Made by a program: the position numbers and the translations under genes. A model generated the notes under the pieces. The model was not told where the DNA came from, did not search any database, and saw only the letters and a list, made by a program, of their open reading frames with translations. 18,288 nt of DNA from Conidiobolus incongruus B7586 (taxonomy: Eukaryota; Entomophthoromycota; Entomophthoromycetes; Entomophthorales; Conidiobolaceae). Shown in pieces: positions 1 through 10,447 of the stretch. Position 1 is the stretch's first letter. The number at the start of each line of letters is the position of its first letter. The stretch spans positions 1 through 18,288 of the forward strand of contig JNEM01013151.1 in the NCBI GenBank assembly GCA_000697335.1, in the 5' to 3' direction.

Positions 1-3000
1 TTTATTATTTTATTATATATATACTTTATACTAAATTAATTTGCATTATGAATATTGGATATAAATAGTTTTAATTATTTTATAAACATCAGTAAATATA
101 ATTATTGATATTAGATATAATAATAGGTGTTTAAATCATTGAATCAATATGCTTGAAAAAAAATTATAATCAAAATCCTCATCAAAATAATTGATATTGG
201 ATAAGGTTAATTTATTATTTAACACATTTGATAATAATTTAAATGAAAATATGATAGCTTAGAGATACAAATAAGGACACAAAGTTAAATAAGCTTGAAG
301 AAAATTTATTAAATAATAGAATGTTTATTTTTGATTAAAGATAGTAAAAATAGTAAATATTATCATTCTTAATATTATTTGATAAGGTTATTTAGAATTT
401 TATATGAAATAATAGTGAAATAAGGAAAAAAAGGAATTGCGTTTATTTTTCGAAATCAGTTTATATAGATATACAGATTCAAATCCAAAATGAAATCAAG
501 CTTTATTAAAAATTTAATAAATAACATAATGTATTGATTGATATCTATCTTTTAACATAAATTGACTTAAAATATATTAGAATTAATCAGAAAATAAAAT
601 CAGAATTCGAGCGATTAAAATAAAATACAATGTAACAAAATAATAAAATTGATAATTAAAATATTAGGTTTTATATATTAAATAATTAATTAATTTGGAA
701 AAAATGGATATATTAATTCACAATTAATTGGTATAAATTTTATGATTAAGAACTATTGTAGATTATATGATAAATTAAGATAAATAATATATTTAATTTG
801 ATAGGTATAAATTACAATACTTTTTCCATTTATTATTTATAACATATAATATAGAGACTTTGAATGGAAATAAATAAATCTCTTGTTTTAAAATTTTTGA
901 TAAAAAGATTTTTTTCTAAAATATATCAAATTAAACGAAGAGTAAAATAACAAAATATAAAATATTTTGTTGAGAAAAAGACTCTTTATTACCTATAAGT
1001 TTCTTACAATAATTACCATGAATGTCTAAATATTATTAATATTAAAAATACAAGCGTCATAGTTGTGTGAACAATAATATATTAAAAAAGCGATTAAATA
1101 AATATATATCCAAATATATCTCATTATATAATCTAAAGTTTTTACTAGTAGTCTATCAGTTCTATTCAAAAACAATCAATATATTGACCTAAATAATCCA
1201 TATTCATAATAAAGTTAAATGAAATATTATTATATATACTTTGACTAAAATAAAGCAATATAAACATATAAATAAATCTTTTCACAAGAATGACTATACA
1301 ATATATATTGTTCATTGAATTGATATTAATAAATAAAGATTATATACTAATGTTTATATTAAGTTGAAATTAATAAAAATGATAAATGGTTTGTTCTAAT
1401 TATATTAATTATTAATAATGTTTTCAAAACGGAAATTATCATTAAAATTGACTTTGTAATTAAGTTTAATTACTAAATTGTATCATTCATAAATGTATAT
1501 ATATATATATATATAATTTATTATTCATTATATACTGTCTCAGCATCAAGTAATTTCAAAATATTTATCATTTTATTGAAATAATTTAGTAATCAAATTC
1601 AACTAACAAACAATTATTATATTATATTTAATTGCAAGTGGTAAAAATTTTGATAAGTAAAAGGTTACAAAGAATATAAAATGAATAATATTTAACAGAG
1701 CAAATATTCTTGGTATTACAAATCTGATATAAACTAAAAAATTAACTTGGGAAACAGATATCAACATTTGTACTGTTTGTTTTTTCTGACATTTATTTTT
1801 AGATTTTAATTTTTTGTGGTAATTTGAAATATTTCGGTACAATCTTAAAAAAATATCATAATGCATCATTTTTTTTCATATATAAATTTAAAATCGTTCG
1901 CTAATAGTTATTTGATGGTAATTCTAGTATTAATCCAATTTTCCATAGCATTTCTTGTAACATGATAATGATTAACTCTCTATGCTTAAATAAGTTAATT
2001 TAACATACACTAGTATACCTTTGCAGTAAAGTGGTAAACTTAATAGTTTATGATGCTGAGATCCTCTAGAATACAACATAAAGCAACAATTTATATAAAT
2101 TATTAAATTTTTAATAATTTCAAAAAATTCGTACTCTTGTCTAGATTTGTGTAACAAATTTTACTTCATACTTCACAATAGATCTCCCTTAATCCTTATT
2201 TTCCTAATATTAACCTATTATATTATTCTTCAAAATTATACCAATTTATTGAATAGTCATAGGATCAAATTTCGCAGGTGATTTTAGGAATAATTTTGAA
2301 GGGTGAGGAAAGCTTAATTAAAGAGTTAAATTATGTATAAAATTATTTAATATTCAATTGATTCTATATATTAAATATATTCTGAGTCACTATATAGTTA
2401 CATATATATTCCCACTTTGTCCGACTTTAATTTCGGAACTTAATGCATTTCATTTTAAATATAAGAAGTGGATGTCAAAAATTTTTAATTAGATTTAGAT
2501 TTATAATTGATACCAAAGATATGGAATCATTAAATTATTAGAAATTTCTCAATTTATTGTTCCATAACATCGGATTTATTGGTTTTATTAGTTTTATTAT
2601 ATTCGTATGGCTATATTTATTTTTCACACTTTATTTTTATATTATTTCACTACTATTTATATGAATAATATTTAATACAGTTTGTATCTATAACAAATTT
2701 TCCAATCGATTAAAATTACATATAATTAGAATGGTTTGTATTATCTAGTCTTTAATAATTTATTGATTGATTGGATAGATTGTAATCAATCTCCAATACT
2801 AATTTATCCATTTTTTCCAATTAAAATCAATGCAATTTATGAAATATTAACTGTCTATATTAGAACCCCATTTTAAAATATTTTGACAATTTTCTTCATC
2901 AAAGATTAGAGATTAATCATTACTTATTTGGTATTATTAAGATGGATCTAGTATTTATAGTCGATTGATATTGCTCAATATTTTCAAATATATATTTAAT

Positions 3001-4190
3001 TTCTTTGAAAATTATTCTTTAGTAATATAAATATTATTTTTGGTTATGATGATTATAGCGGATTTGACTCATATTTATTAAGTACATAAACTAAAGTTGA
3101 TTTAAAATAATTAAACATTCAATTAGCTTATTTTTTGTTAATCATATGTTATTAGATTGTATTTTATCTGATAAGTTTTTTTCATATTTTTTTTAAAATA
3201 GTATATTTTGTAATTATATTAACATAAACTCGAAATTTTTACTATCATGAAATATATTAAATCTTGCAATCTTTTAAATAATCAGAAAGATATAACTAAA
3301 TACCAAAAGCTAGATTTTTACTCGAGTGCCTAAAGGTATCATTACTTGATTGTTGACATCTGAAGTATTAATGACTTAAATTTAAGGATCAAGTCATATT
3401 ATTGATCAATATTGGAATTAAATATTGGCAATCAGTTTTACAAATAAAATGCAATATTATATGCTAGAATTGTTGATCCTTTATTAATTCATTGAATTAT
3501 AATCAAGACTAAGATATAATTAAATATATTTATTAAAGTTATAAAATCAATAATAATGAGAATTAAATATCATGAGTAAATGAATAAAGTGCTTATAAAA
3601 TCCCAAATGCTCTGCAATATCATTCACAGAATATATTAGGCTGTTTCAGTGTAAAATTAGTCAACCAATTCAAATAGTGTTTCATTTTGAAATATCCAAA
3701 TCAAATATTTGTATATGTATTGAATAAGATTGAGTTCGAGTTTTAAAATAAATCAGATTATTAATAATTAGTAAATATTACAAATATTATATATATTTTT
3801 TAGTTTTTATTAGATTTAAATCTTTAATTAGTGAATTATATTTAAAATAATGATAGAATTTTTTCAATCTTTTAATCGAAATTTGAAGAAGTGTATTTCC
3901 AAATAAGGTATTTTCTCGAATTTTCGAGATTAAAATATTTGAAAAATTTTAGGAATTAAACACTAATTGGCTAAAGGATTGGTAATCAAATTGAAATATT
4001 ATTCATTTTAAACATTTTAAGAATACTGATAATATACAAATGATTTCAAAAGCTGTGTGCAATATAAAATAGTAGAATATTAAATAGACGATTAAGTTAA
4101 TATATATTACATGTTTGATCGCTATTAAAATTCGAAAATGGATGAAAAAAGGATTGTAAAAGGACACAAAATAAACTACTAGTCTCACAC
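1..4190. other. AT-rich intergenic desert
   Basis: Roughly 15-20% GC by eye, dense in stops in all frames. The few open frames longer than 60 codons (minus strand around 1603-1869, 1972-2157 and 4003-4188) translate to Ile/Phe/Tyr/Asn/Lys-rich strings without recognisable motifs, as expected by chance at this composition. I looked for tRNA A and B boxes, inverted terminal repeats and coding relics and found none convincing. The exception is the possible relic entered at 4003-4365, which overlaps the last part. A 20-nt TA run lies at 1496-1515. Confidence 0.7.
1496..1515. repeat. TA dinucleotide microsatellite
   Basis: Ten uninterrupted TA units in AT-rich intergenic DNA. It is probably slippage-derived and has no evident function. 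Confidence 0.9.
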
Positions 4191-4365
4191 GATGCTAAAT
4201 TACAGGGGACACGAACTTTTTAACTGACACTCTATCATACATAATGATTTCATCGCTTTTTAAACTATCCAGAGTGATCTCATCCCAATTAATAATTGTC
4301 AGGCCAATTCAGAATCTTTCAATAAGCCTTGTGTGGAGTTTTGACTTGTTGTTTGACGATTTATA
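4003..4365 (-). pseudogene. Possible decayed coding fragment, unidentified
   Basis: One minus-strand frame runs about 120 codons with only two stops (TGA at 4309-4311, TAG at 4195-4197). Its 5' part, about 4195-4365, is clearly GC-richer than the desert to its left and has a more normal amino-acid mix (for example NWDEITLDSLKSDE and YDRVSVKKFVSPV). The downstream part becomes hydrophobic and AT-driven and is probably not coding. I do not recognise any family. It may be a gene relic or chance openness; confidence is low. Confidence 0.2.
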
Positions 4366-4489
4366 GTATTAATATAATTATATGAAGGATAAAGCGTTGA
4401 TAATACTTCCTTTACAAGTAATCGCTTAAAACAATTTATTTGAGTTTTGTTAGTATGATAATTTACTGCTTTTATTAGATTAAATACTT

Positions 4490-5080
4490 TGCCTGTGCAA
4501 ATTGAAATTGGAATCGATTTGGAAATTTGGATTGGCTGAGGGCCTGTTGAAAGTGATTGGTGGAAAGGGTGGGCAAAATTTTTTAATCAGAAAAATGATA
4601 TTATCAATTACTCAATTTGGTAAAGAGGAAATTGGAATGGGTATAAAAATCAAGCATCGCTAAATGGCAGAAGAATAAGAAAGAATAATTAGAGATATAA
4701 GCGAACCTTCATATCTAATTCACATTAGACACTAAATCTATTTTATTTGGCATTTAGACCTGATTGCTGCTGATTTGATCAGTTTCAAAAAGGCTCTTTT
4801 TCTATTTTAAATAATTATAATCCATATCTGAAAACAACAGACGTTTAAGTCGTTTTTCTTTAACTCAATTATATTCTTCCCTCCCTTCTCTCGTCCATTT
4901 TATTGTATTTTTGTTGGTTAAGTAAACCAACATGTTTTAAAACCCTTTCTGACTAAGTTTTTTATTCGTTGACTTGTGATATTCCATTTATCATTGGTCC
5001 ACATTATTTGATTCTCTGCGAGTCTTTCTTTACAGCTTATTTATTGTTTTATCTTCTCAATTTCATTATTTTAGCTTGAT
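4490..5080 (+). promoter_or_regulatory. Promoter and leader region of the kinase gene
   Basis: This stretch is GC-richer than the DNA upstream of it. A TATAAAA sequence lies at 4642-4648. A pyrimidine-only-like tract (C/T with one G) covers 4875-4896. A perfect 7-bp inverted repeat, GTTGGTT and AACCAAC around a 5-nt loop, lies at 4913-4931. It is followed directly by a minimal upstream ORF, ATG TTT TAA (4932-4940). No further ATG occurs before the kinase start at 5081. Pyrimidine-rich stretches ending in TTACAG (5031-5036) and TTTTAG (5069-5074) resemble 3' splice sites, so a leader intron is possible but unproven. Confidence 0.4.
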
Positions 5081-6487
5081 ATGGTAACATTCACACAAGA
5101 TTATTGGGCTCCTGGCTTAGACAAAAATGCTCGCCGAATTCCCGATTCAAATAGTCCCCATCTTGCAATACCTGCCCCTGCACAACTTAAAAACTCCAGT
5201 TCATCTTCTTTGAACGTTTTCTCTTGCAACTTCTTGGATGAAAGCTCCGACTCTTGGAATTCCACTCAGTTAGCTTCCAATATTCCACTTCCTGCTACTC
5301 CAATCCCTGCCACTCCATCTCCTCCTGATGTCATTGAGAAATTAGATCCAAAGGCTTTGAAAGGTTCACGTGCAACCACTCCTATCTCTCCACCACCCGA
5401 AGGAGGCATTTTGGCCGATATTAAATCAATATGGTCAGATATTCTAAATAATAAGTCTTCGAGAAAGACAGATAGTCCCGTACCAGAACCCAAATCCCAA
5501 AATAGTGCTTGTCCTTCCCCTTCATTAACTAAGAAGTACGGTATCTGTGAGAGGAAGTTAGTTGGTAAAGGAGCAACAGCTGTTGTTAAGGTAGCCCATA
5601 AATTAGATCATAATCAGAAAGAGACCCTATACGCTATTAAAGAATTCCGTAAGCGTCGTAAGGATGAATCTCCTAAAGAGTACATTAAAAAACTTACAGG
5701 CGAGTTTTGTATTAGTTCCTCACTTCAGCATCCTAACATCGTTGCCACCGTTGATTTGGTCATGGATGATAATAACAATTGGTGTGAAGTTATGGAATTT
5801 TGTCCTGGCGGTGACCTTTATAACGTGATCAAGAACGGACAGCTAACGACGAAAGAAATCAACTGCTGCTTTAAGCAGCTGATACATGGCTTGGCCTATC
5901 TCCATTCAATGGGTGTTGCCCACAGGGATATCAAACCCGAGAATCTCTTAATCGATGAACACTGTCACCTCAAGATTACCGATTTCGGCGTTTCGGATGT
6001 TTTCCGATCCGTATGGGAGAAGAAATGCCACCGATCTCGCGGTCTGTGTGGTAGCGAACCCTATATTGCTCCCGAAGAGTTTATACAAGATGATTATGAT
6101 GCTAGATTGGTTGATGTATGGGCAGCTGGTATTGTCTATTATTCAATGACCTATCACACAGTCCCATTCAGGATAGCCAGCATGGACGACTCCAACTATA
6201 GACATTATATCGAGAGGAGGAATCAGGATCGCTACGAGCCTTTCAACAAGTACGAGACAGGATGTAAGAACTTGATGCTTAAGATTCTTGATCCCAATCC
6301 AATGGAACGTATTACTATTGATGAAATTCTCAAAGATCCTTGGTTCCAATCGATAGAAGTTTGTCAAGACGGTGTTGCTTCCAATGGTTTCCACAATCAC
6401 TATGATATGGATTACTTCCACAAAAAAATGAATGCATCCAAACCCTCCACCCCAAGATCCAAATCTAAAGCTAACTCCCCTCAGTAA
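5081..6487 (+). CDS. HAL4/SAT4-family Ser/Thr protein kinase
   Basis: Intronless 468-aa protein kinase. Residues 1-150 form a Ser/Pro-rich, probably disordered region with several Ser/Thr-Pro sites (TPIP, ATPSPP, ATTPISPPP). The kinase domain spans about 153-422: a glycine loop with G162 and G164 (Ala at the third glycine position), lysine K187 in YAIKEF, alpha-C E208, HRD at 281-283 with HRDIKPEN, DFG at 301-303, APE at 330-332, D345 in VDVW and R410 in ERIT. All catalytic residues are present, so it should be active. EVMEFCPGGDL, CCFKQLIHGLAYLHSMG and the end of the domain (LKDPWFQSIEVC) are typical of the fungal HAL4/SAT4/HAL5/NPR1 group, which in yeast regulates potassium and other nutrient transporters at the plasma membrane. 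The tail (451-468) is Ser/Pro/Lys-rich. An in-frame TAG at 5072-5074 makes the ATG at 5081 the first possible start. Which paralogue it is cannot be told from sequence alone. Confidence 0.9.
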   Translation: MVTFTQDYWAPGLDKNARRIPDSNSPHLAIPAPAQLKNSSSSSLNVFSCNFLDESSDSWNSTQLASNIPLPATPIPATPSPPDVIEKLDPKALKGSRATTPISPPPEGGILADIKSIWSDILNNKSSRKTDSPVPEPKSQNSACPSPSLTKKYGICERKLVGKGATAVVKVAHKLDHNQKETLYAIKEFRKRRKDESPKEYIKKLTGEFCISSSLQHPNIVATVDLVMDDNNNWCEVMEFCPGGDLYNVIKNGQLTTKEINCCFKQLIHGLAYLHSMGVAHRDIKPENLLIDEHCHLKITDFGVSDVFRSVWEKKCHRSRGLCGSEPYIAPEEFIQDDYDARLVDVWAAGIVYYSMTYHTVPFRIASMDDSNYRHYIERRNQDRYEPFNKYETGCKNLMLKILDPNPMERITIDEILKDPWFQSIEVCQDGVASNGFHNHYDMDYFHKKMNASKPSTPRSKSKANSPQ

Positions 6488-7956
6488 CTCTTCACCTACT
6501 TCTAATCATAATCATATATCTTTGTTAATAGTTTAATTATAATACATATCCCTTTATTTATAATGCATTTACTGTGTATTTTTAATTAATTCTATCTATT
6601 ACTTAATACTGATTTTTATTTTACCAGATGAATATATACATATATAACGTCTTGTATAATTGCTATGTAAATTTTCATTATTTTAATACTAATATTAAAA
6701 AAGATTTTAAATACAAGCATATAATAAATTTGATTAAATTATCAATATTAATTAAATTGCCTATCTTTAAATAAAACTCATAATAATTATACATCTTATT
6801 GAAAGTAGTTTTATTAAGCAATTGTTTTTCCTAGTTTATTATTAATATTTTTTCAATATCAAATGTTAGATACTATAATAACGATTATTCTCATTCAATA
6901 TATACACTAGTTGGTATTTGTATTAAGATAAATATGAGATCAATGGTAATCGATTAATAAATATATAAAAATTTTCGATTTAAACACATAAATTACAATC
7001 TCATATCAAATTAAATATATTGAATGTATTATATATAACTTATTAATGAATAAAATTATATTTTATATTTTTAAAAATAAATTTAAGATAAAATAATTGT
7101 TTATTTTAATTCTAATAATATATTTTAACATACATATTTTTATAAATATTATAATTATATTTTCAATGATATAATCTTGAATCAAATATTATTATAATAA
7201 TAATTTACATTCGTATAATGGTTTTAGAATAGTCTAACTAAACTATTGCCAAGTATCATAAATATGTGTAATTATATAGAAATGATATCATTTCTTTTGA
7301 ATAATAATACAGATGCAATTAGGTCTTATAACATGTATCCTAGTTTTTATAATCTATCCATTTTGCTGAAACAAGATATTAAATAATGTTTTAATATTGT
7401 AATAAAATGAAAAAAATTTATTAGATCTATGTTAAATGATAAATCAACTTAATAAAAATAAAATTTACTATAAAGTTAATCGAAAAAGATATATATTACA
7501 TTCTATAAATGCGATATCCCTAAAAAGCAATATAAATTAGATAATTTGATAATTTGATACAAATCATAAATTGAATGAAAAATTCAGAAATGATTTGATC
7601 GAATATAATGAATTGGGATAAATCGTGTAATATAATTAAATATACAATAATAATTGAAAATTGATATTATCACTTAACCGAATTAATGATTATCAACAAA
7701 ATGATGTTTATTGATTTTAAATATTATTTGGGTTAATTATAGCAAATACAAGTTAGTGATAATTGATAAATAATTACTTTTCAAAAAAATTATTCTGATA
7801 AAATTGAATTGAACATTTTTCTAATTAAAAGTACCCCATTGATAAAATATCCAATGTGAAAATATAGTTTATTGAATATTTACTAATTATAAAACTTGTA
7901 AATAGTATAAATGATGTATTTTTATATGTATTAAAAACGATAGCGAATATGATCGT
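6488..7956. other. AT-rich spacer
   Basis: About 1.5 kb of very AT-rich DNA between the kinase stop and the end of the SLU7 copy. It should hold the kinase 3' UTR, but I see no distinctive poly(A) signal. No open frame of note, no RNA gene and no repeat beyond simple AT runs. Confidence 0.6.
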
Positions 7957-9457
7957 TTACTCATCATCCTTTTTTAAAGGAATGCAATAGGAATTCTTCA
8001 TAAATGAATGACAACATTTTTAACCCCATTGTCCATCGTGCCAAAAACCAAATAAACTAGTGGGATTATTAGGATATACGTCTTCTTCATATTTGAACTT
8101 GGGAATAACTCTCTCTTGACCTTTAATAACTTTATCTGTCCTAGAATATTCAACTTAGTGTTCGGATTGAGCGGTTAAAAAATCTTTATGAGGATTTTCT
8201 AAAAGGTCAATACCACCATATTTTCAAATATATTTTGGCGTCCGATATCTTTTCAAGAATTTTTGTTTCATCTATTTTTTATAGTGGAGTTCAGTTAAAG
8301 TAAAATTAGCTTGAAAATTGAGTGTATCCTCTCCTCTTTCTTGAGCTCTGAGAGATTGTAATTCAAGCTGTGCCATTTTAGAAGCATCTCATGAGTAACG
8401 AACAAAATTGTCACAAGCATAATCAAGCTAAAAAATTGTTTATATGAAAGTTTGTAATATAGCAAGTATATTAGTAATCATTACTTCAGTAGTATTTTTA
8501 TCTTGGTTAGGATTGTCTCTCATAGAATGTGTTTTAAGGGCATAGTAAGCAGAGTTGAAATCCAAATTCCTTAAATATTTTGCAGTATGTTCTCGAATGC
8601 TAAAAATTATTTTTGATAAAAGGTAAGGATATGTGAATAGTGAAGTTACAGTAAGTTTTTAACTGTTAAGCATGATTTGGTATCAACCTTTTGTCCAGAC
8701 ATATCGTATTTTTCAGCGTGTATATCATCGTCATCATCACTGTCATCTCTGGAAGCATATTCCAATCTACCAGCTTCAGTGACCTTTTTGAGGCCCTGAA
8801 TCAAATCGAAGCTGAACCAGCAGCATTATCCAATACTTCAGCTTTTCTTTTCTTTCTACCTTCTTTAATCATGTGGTATACTTCAAAAAGTTTATCATGC
8901 TCTCTAGGATCATATGATTTCTACATATCTCGTTTTCCATCTTAACTTTCTTCATTAGTTGATATATATTCATCGGGACTGACATCTTTTCCAGTGTATT
9001 TAGCACTTATCTATCTAGGTCTTTCTAAGAAATTTTTTTCCTTATGTGTCATGGTACCATAATTGCTACAGGCTCTTTTGCGAAATTTGGCAGCGGTAGG
9101 ACCCTGAAAAAAAGTTAAAATTTACCTATTAAATAAATGAACAAAAAAATGAATTACTGATTTTAATTTCTCCTTGACAGTATACTTTGCGGTTGAAACC
9201 TCTTCGTTTTGAATGCTTTGATACTTTAAATTTGGAGTGTCAGAACTCAAATACCAAGGAGTTTGAGCAGTATATTAGGAAATATCAGGATTAATATCAT
9301 TCCCTTTTTCATCTAATCCAACTGATGCGGTACTGGCTTTTCTTGCAGCGTCTAACACTTTTTGTTTACAATATTCTTTAATTAATTTTAAATCTAAAAG
9401 TTGGTTAAGAATCTGAATATAATTACCAAAATATAAATATGGCATACTATTAGACAT
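7957..9457 (-). pseudogene. SLU7: SLU7 pre-mRNA splicing factor pseudogene
   Basis: A full-length, decayed copy of SLU7, the spliceosomal zinc-knuckle protein that acts in the second step of splicing (3' splice-site choice). Traceable exons: 9457-9448, 9393-9158, 9103-8650, 8599-8485, 8427-7957. The four introns (54, 54, 50 and 57 nt) keep GT...AG ends and compatible phases. Family landmarks in order: an N-terminal CKQKVLDAARKAST-like helix and [22 protein letters not shown], the zinc knuckle, AKYTGKDVSPDEYI, YDPREHDK, an Asp-rich stretch, [51 protein letters not shown] and KCCHSF near the C-terminus. It is broken by nine in-frame stops (9275, 9011, 8942, 8921, 8389, 8272, 8224, 8155 and 8020 are their lowest coordinates). 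A one-base frameshift lies near 8800-8830. In the CX2CX4HX4C knuckle the second Cys is Tyr and the last is Phe. About 428 codons would be expected, normal for a fungal SLU7. SLU7 is essential in yeast, so a working copy presumably lies elsewhere. Confidence 0.9.
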
Positions 9458-9548
9458 TATATATTAAATTTTATCTTTTAAGAGATAACTTATTAAATAA
9501 TATACAATAATTATGTTTAATAAAGAATTTAGAAATTTAAATCTGTTT

Positions 9549-9893
9549 TTAAATCATAAAGCATTTTCTTTTATCAAAACAGCGAATTGAATGATCCGTA
9601 TATTTACCAGAAAATGTATGATTATCCCCAACTTTCAATAACGACTCAGACTTACACGCTATAACAATATATTCAAGAAAATCAACTGGAGATGTACATC
9701 TATTTACAACTCGTCCTGTACCGAAATCTACAAACGGACCATCCGTATCCATATAAACAATAAAACTATCACCCCTTCTCTCAGAGTCAAGATCATCATA
9801 GTTGATACACTTCATCTGTTCAACTAAAGCCATGATAACAAACACCTCGCCATCAATCAGGTTCTTAAAGTGTTGCTCGATGGTATTTTTCAT
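9549..9893 (-). CDS. Hypothetical protein, 114 aa
   Basis: An intact ATG-to-TAA frame of 114 codons, about 36% GC by hand count over 9601-9893, against roughly 15-20% for the flanking spacer, so it looks coding rather than accidental. The protein is mixed alpha/beta-like and soluble, with no signal peptide or membrane segment. It has Asp/Gly-rich patches (YMDTDGPFVDFGTG) and a Cys-containing C-terminal end (IRCFDKRKCF). I recognise no family. A TAA lies two codons upstream in frame, so the start is 9893 unless an upstream exon exists; the sequence TCTAG just before could be an acceptor, but the joined frame would run into that TAA. It ends 91 bp upstream of the start codon of the dead SLU7 copy, on the same strand, and may be part of the same duplicated or decaying segment. 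It could be a real small gene or a surviving fragment of a larger one. Confidence 0.5.
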   Translation of the reverse strand: MKNTIEQHFKNLIDGEVFVIMALVEQMKCINYDDLDSERRGDSFIVYMDTDGPFVDFGTGRVVNRCTSPVDFLEYIVIACKSESLLKVGDNHTFSGKYTDHSIRCFDKRKCFMI

Positions 9894-10363
9894 CCATTAT
9901 CTAGACTATGTTGAACCCATTTTTTTACTTTTAAATTTCAAAGTACTAATATTAATTTATCAAAATCGTAAATAACTTCAATCTATAGGATTGATATTGA
10001 TATAAAAATTATAGGAAATATTGAATAATTATTTAAAATTATATAATCATTGAATTACAAAAATTATTGATAATAACAAAATATTCAAAGAAATGGTATT
10101 TATATTCTAGAAAATAACTTAACATTTATTATTCATCAAAAATATTATGATATATTATCATAAATGATTATCTTTGATCTTATCTGATGTAAATTTGAAT
10201 CAATCCCATAATTTCGGTAGCTAACAATTCTAAATATATTTATCAAACTCGAAAAGTATATCAAATATTACTATAAAATTGCATGTACAGATAATATAAT
10301 TTTATCAAACTATATTAACTCAATATAACTGATTGCCCACAAAAATTCAATTGAAAAATCACA
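9894..10363. promoter_or_regulatory. Divergent intergenic region
   Basis: About 470 bp between the 114-codon frame (leftward) and the PPR gene (rightward). Both would draw their promoters from it. It is very AT-rich, and I see no specific element I could name. Confidence 0.35.
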
Positions 10364-10447
10364 ATGTACGATGGGCACATCTTCAACATTCTGTTCGTTG
10401 CACCTTTGTTGTTCAAAACATCTTCAACATATTTTTATTTCTCATAA
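10364..10447 (+). promoter_or_regulatory. Overlapping upstream ORF of the PPR gene
   Basis: An ATG seven bases before the annotated PPR start, in another frame, with A at -3. It opens a 27-codon frame that ends in TAA after the first PPR ATG but before the in-frame ATG at 10497. If it lies in the transcript, it would compete with the 10371 start and favour initiation at 10497. Function is inferred only. Confidence 0.35.

Noticed and set aside
2010-2085. A tRNA-like stretch (GCAGTAAAGTGGTAAAC ... GAGATCC)
   Set aside because: It vaguely resembles an A box, but there is no GGTTCGA-type B box and no acceptor stem pairs.
1603-2157. Two AT-rich minus-strand frames of 88 and 61 codons
   Set aside because: Composition is indistinguishable from the surrounding desert, with no recognisable domain and no promoter-like or GC signal.
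5266-6421. Several open frames of 60-90 codons inside the kinase gene
   Set aside because: They overlap the kinase in other frames or on the other strand and have no motifs of their own; the kinase motifs fix the true frame.
8691-8945. 84-codon open frame on the plus strand
   Set aside because: It lies antisense to exon 3 of the SLU7 copy, which has strong family similarity on the other strand. The frame is a shadow of that exon.
7957-9457. Stop-codon reassignment or read-through that would make the SLU7 copy functional
   Set aside because: All three stop codons interrupt it, at positions where different residues are expected. There is also a frameshift and loss of zinc ligands. The intact genes in the window contain no internal stops and end in TAA.
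7957-9893. A transposon or virus-like element carrying the SLU7 copy
   Set aside because: I found no terminal repeats, target-site duplication, transposase, reverse transcriptase or integrase motifs around it.
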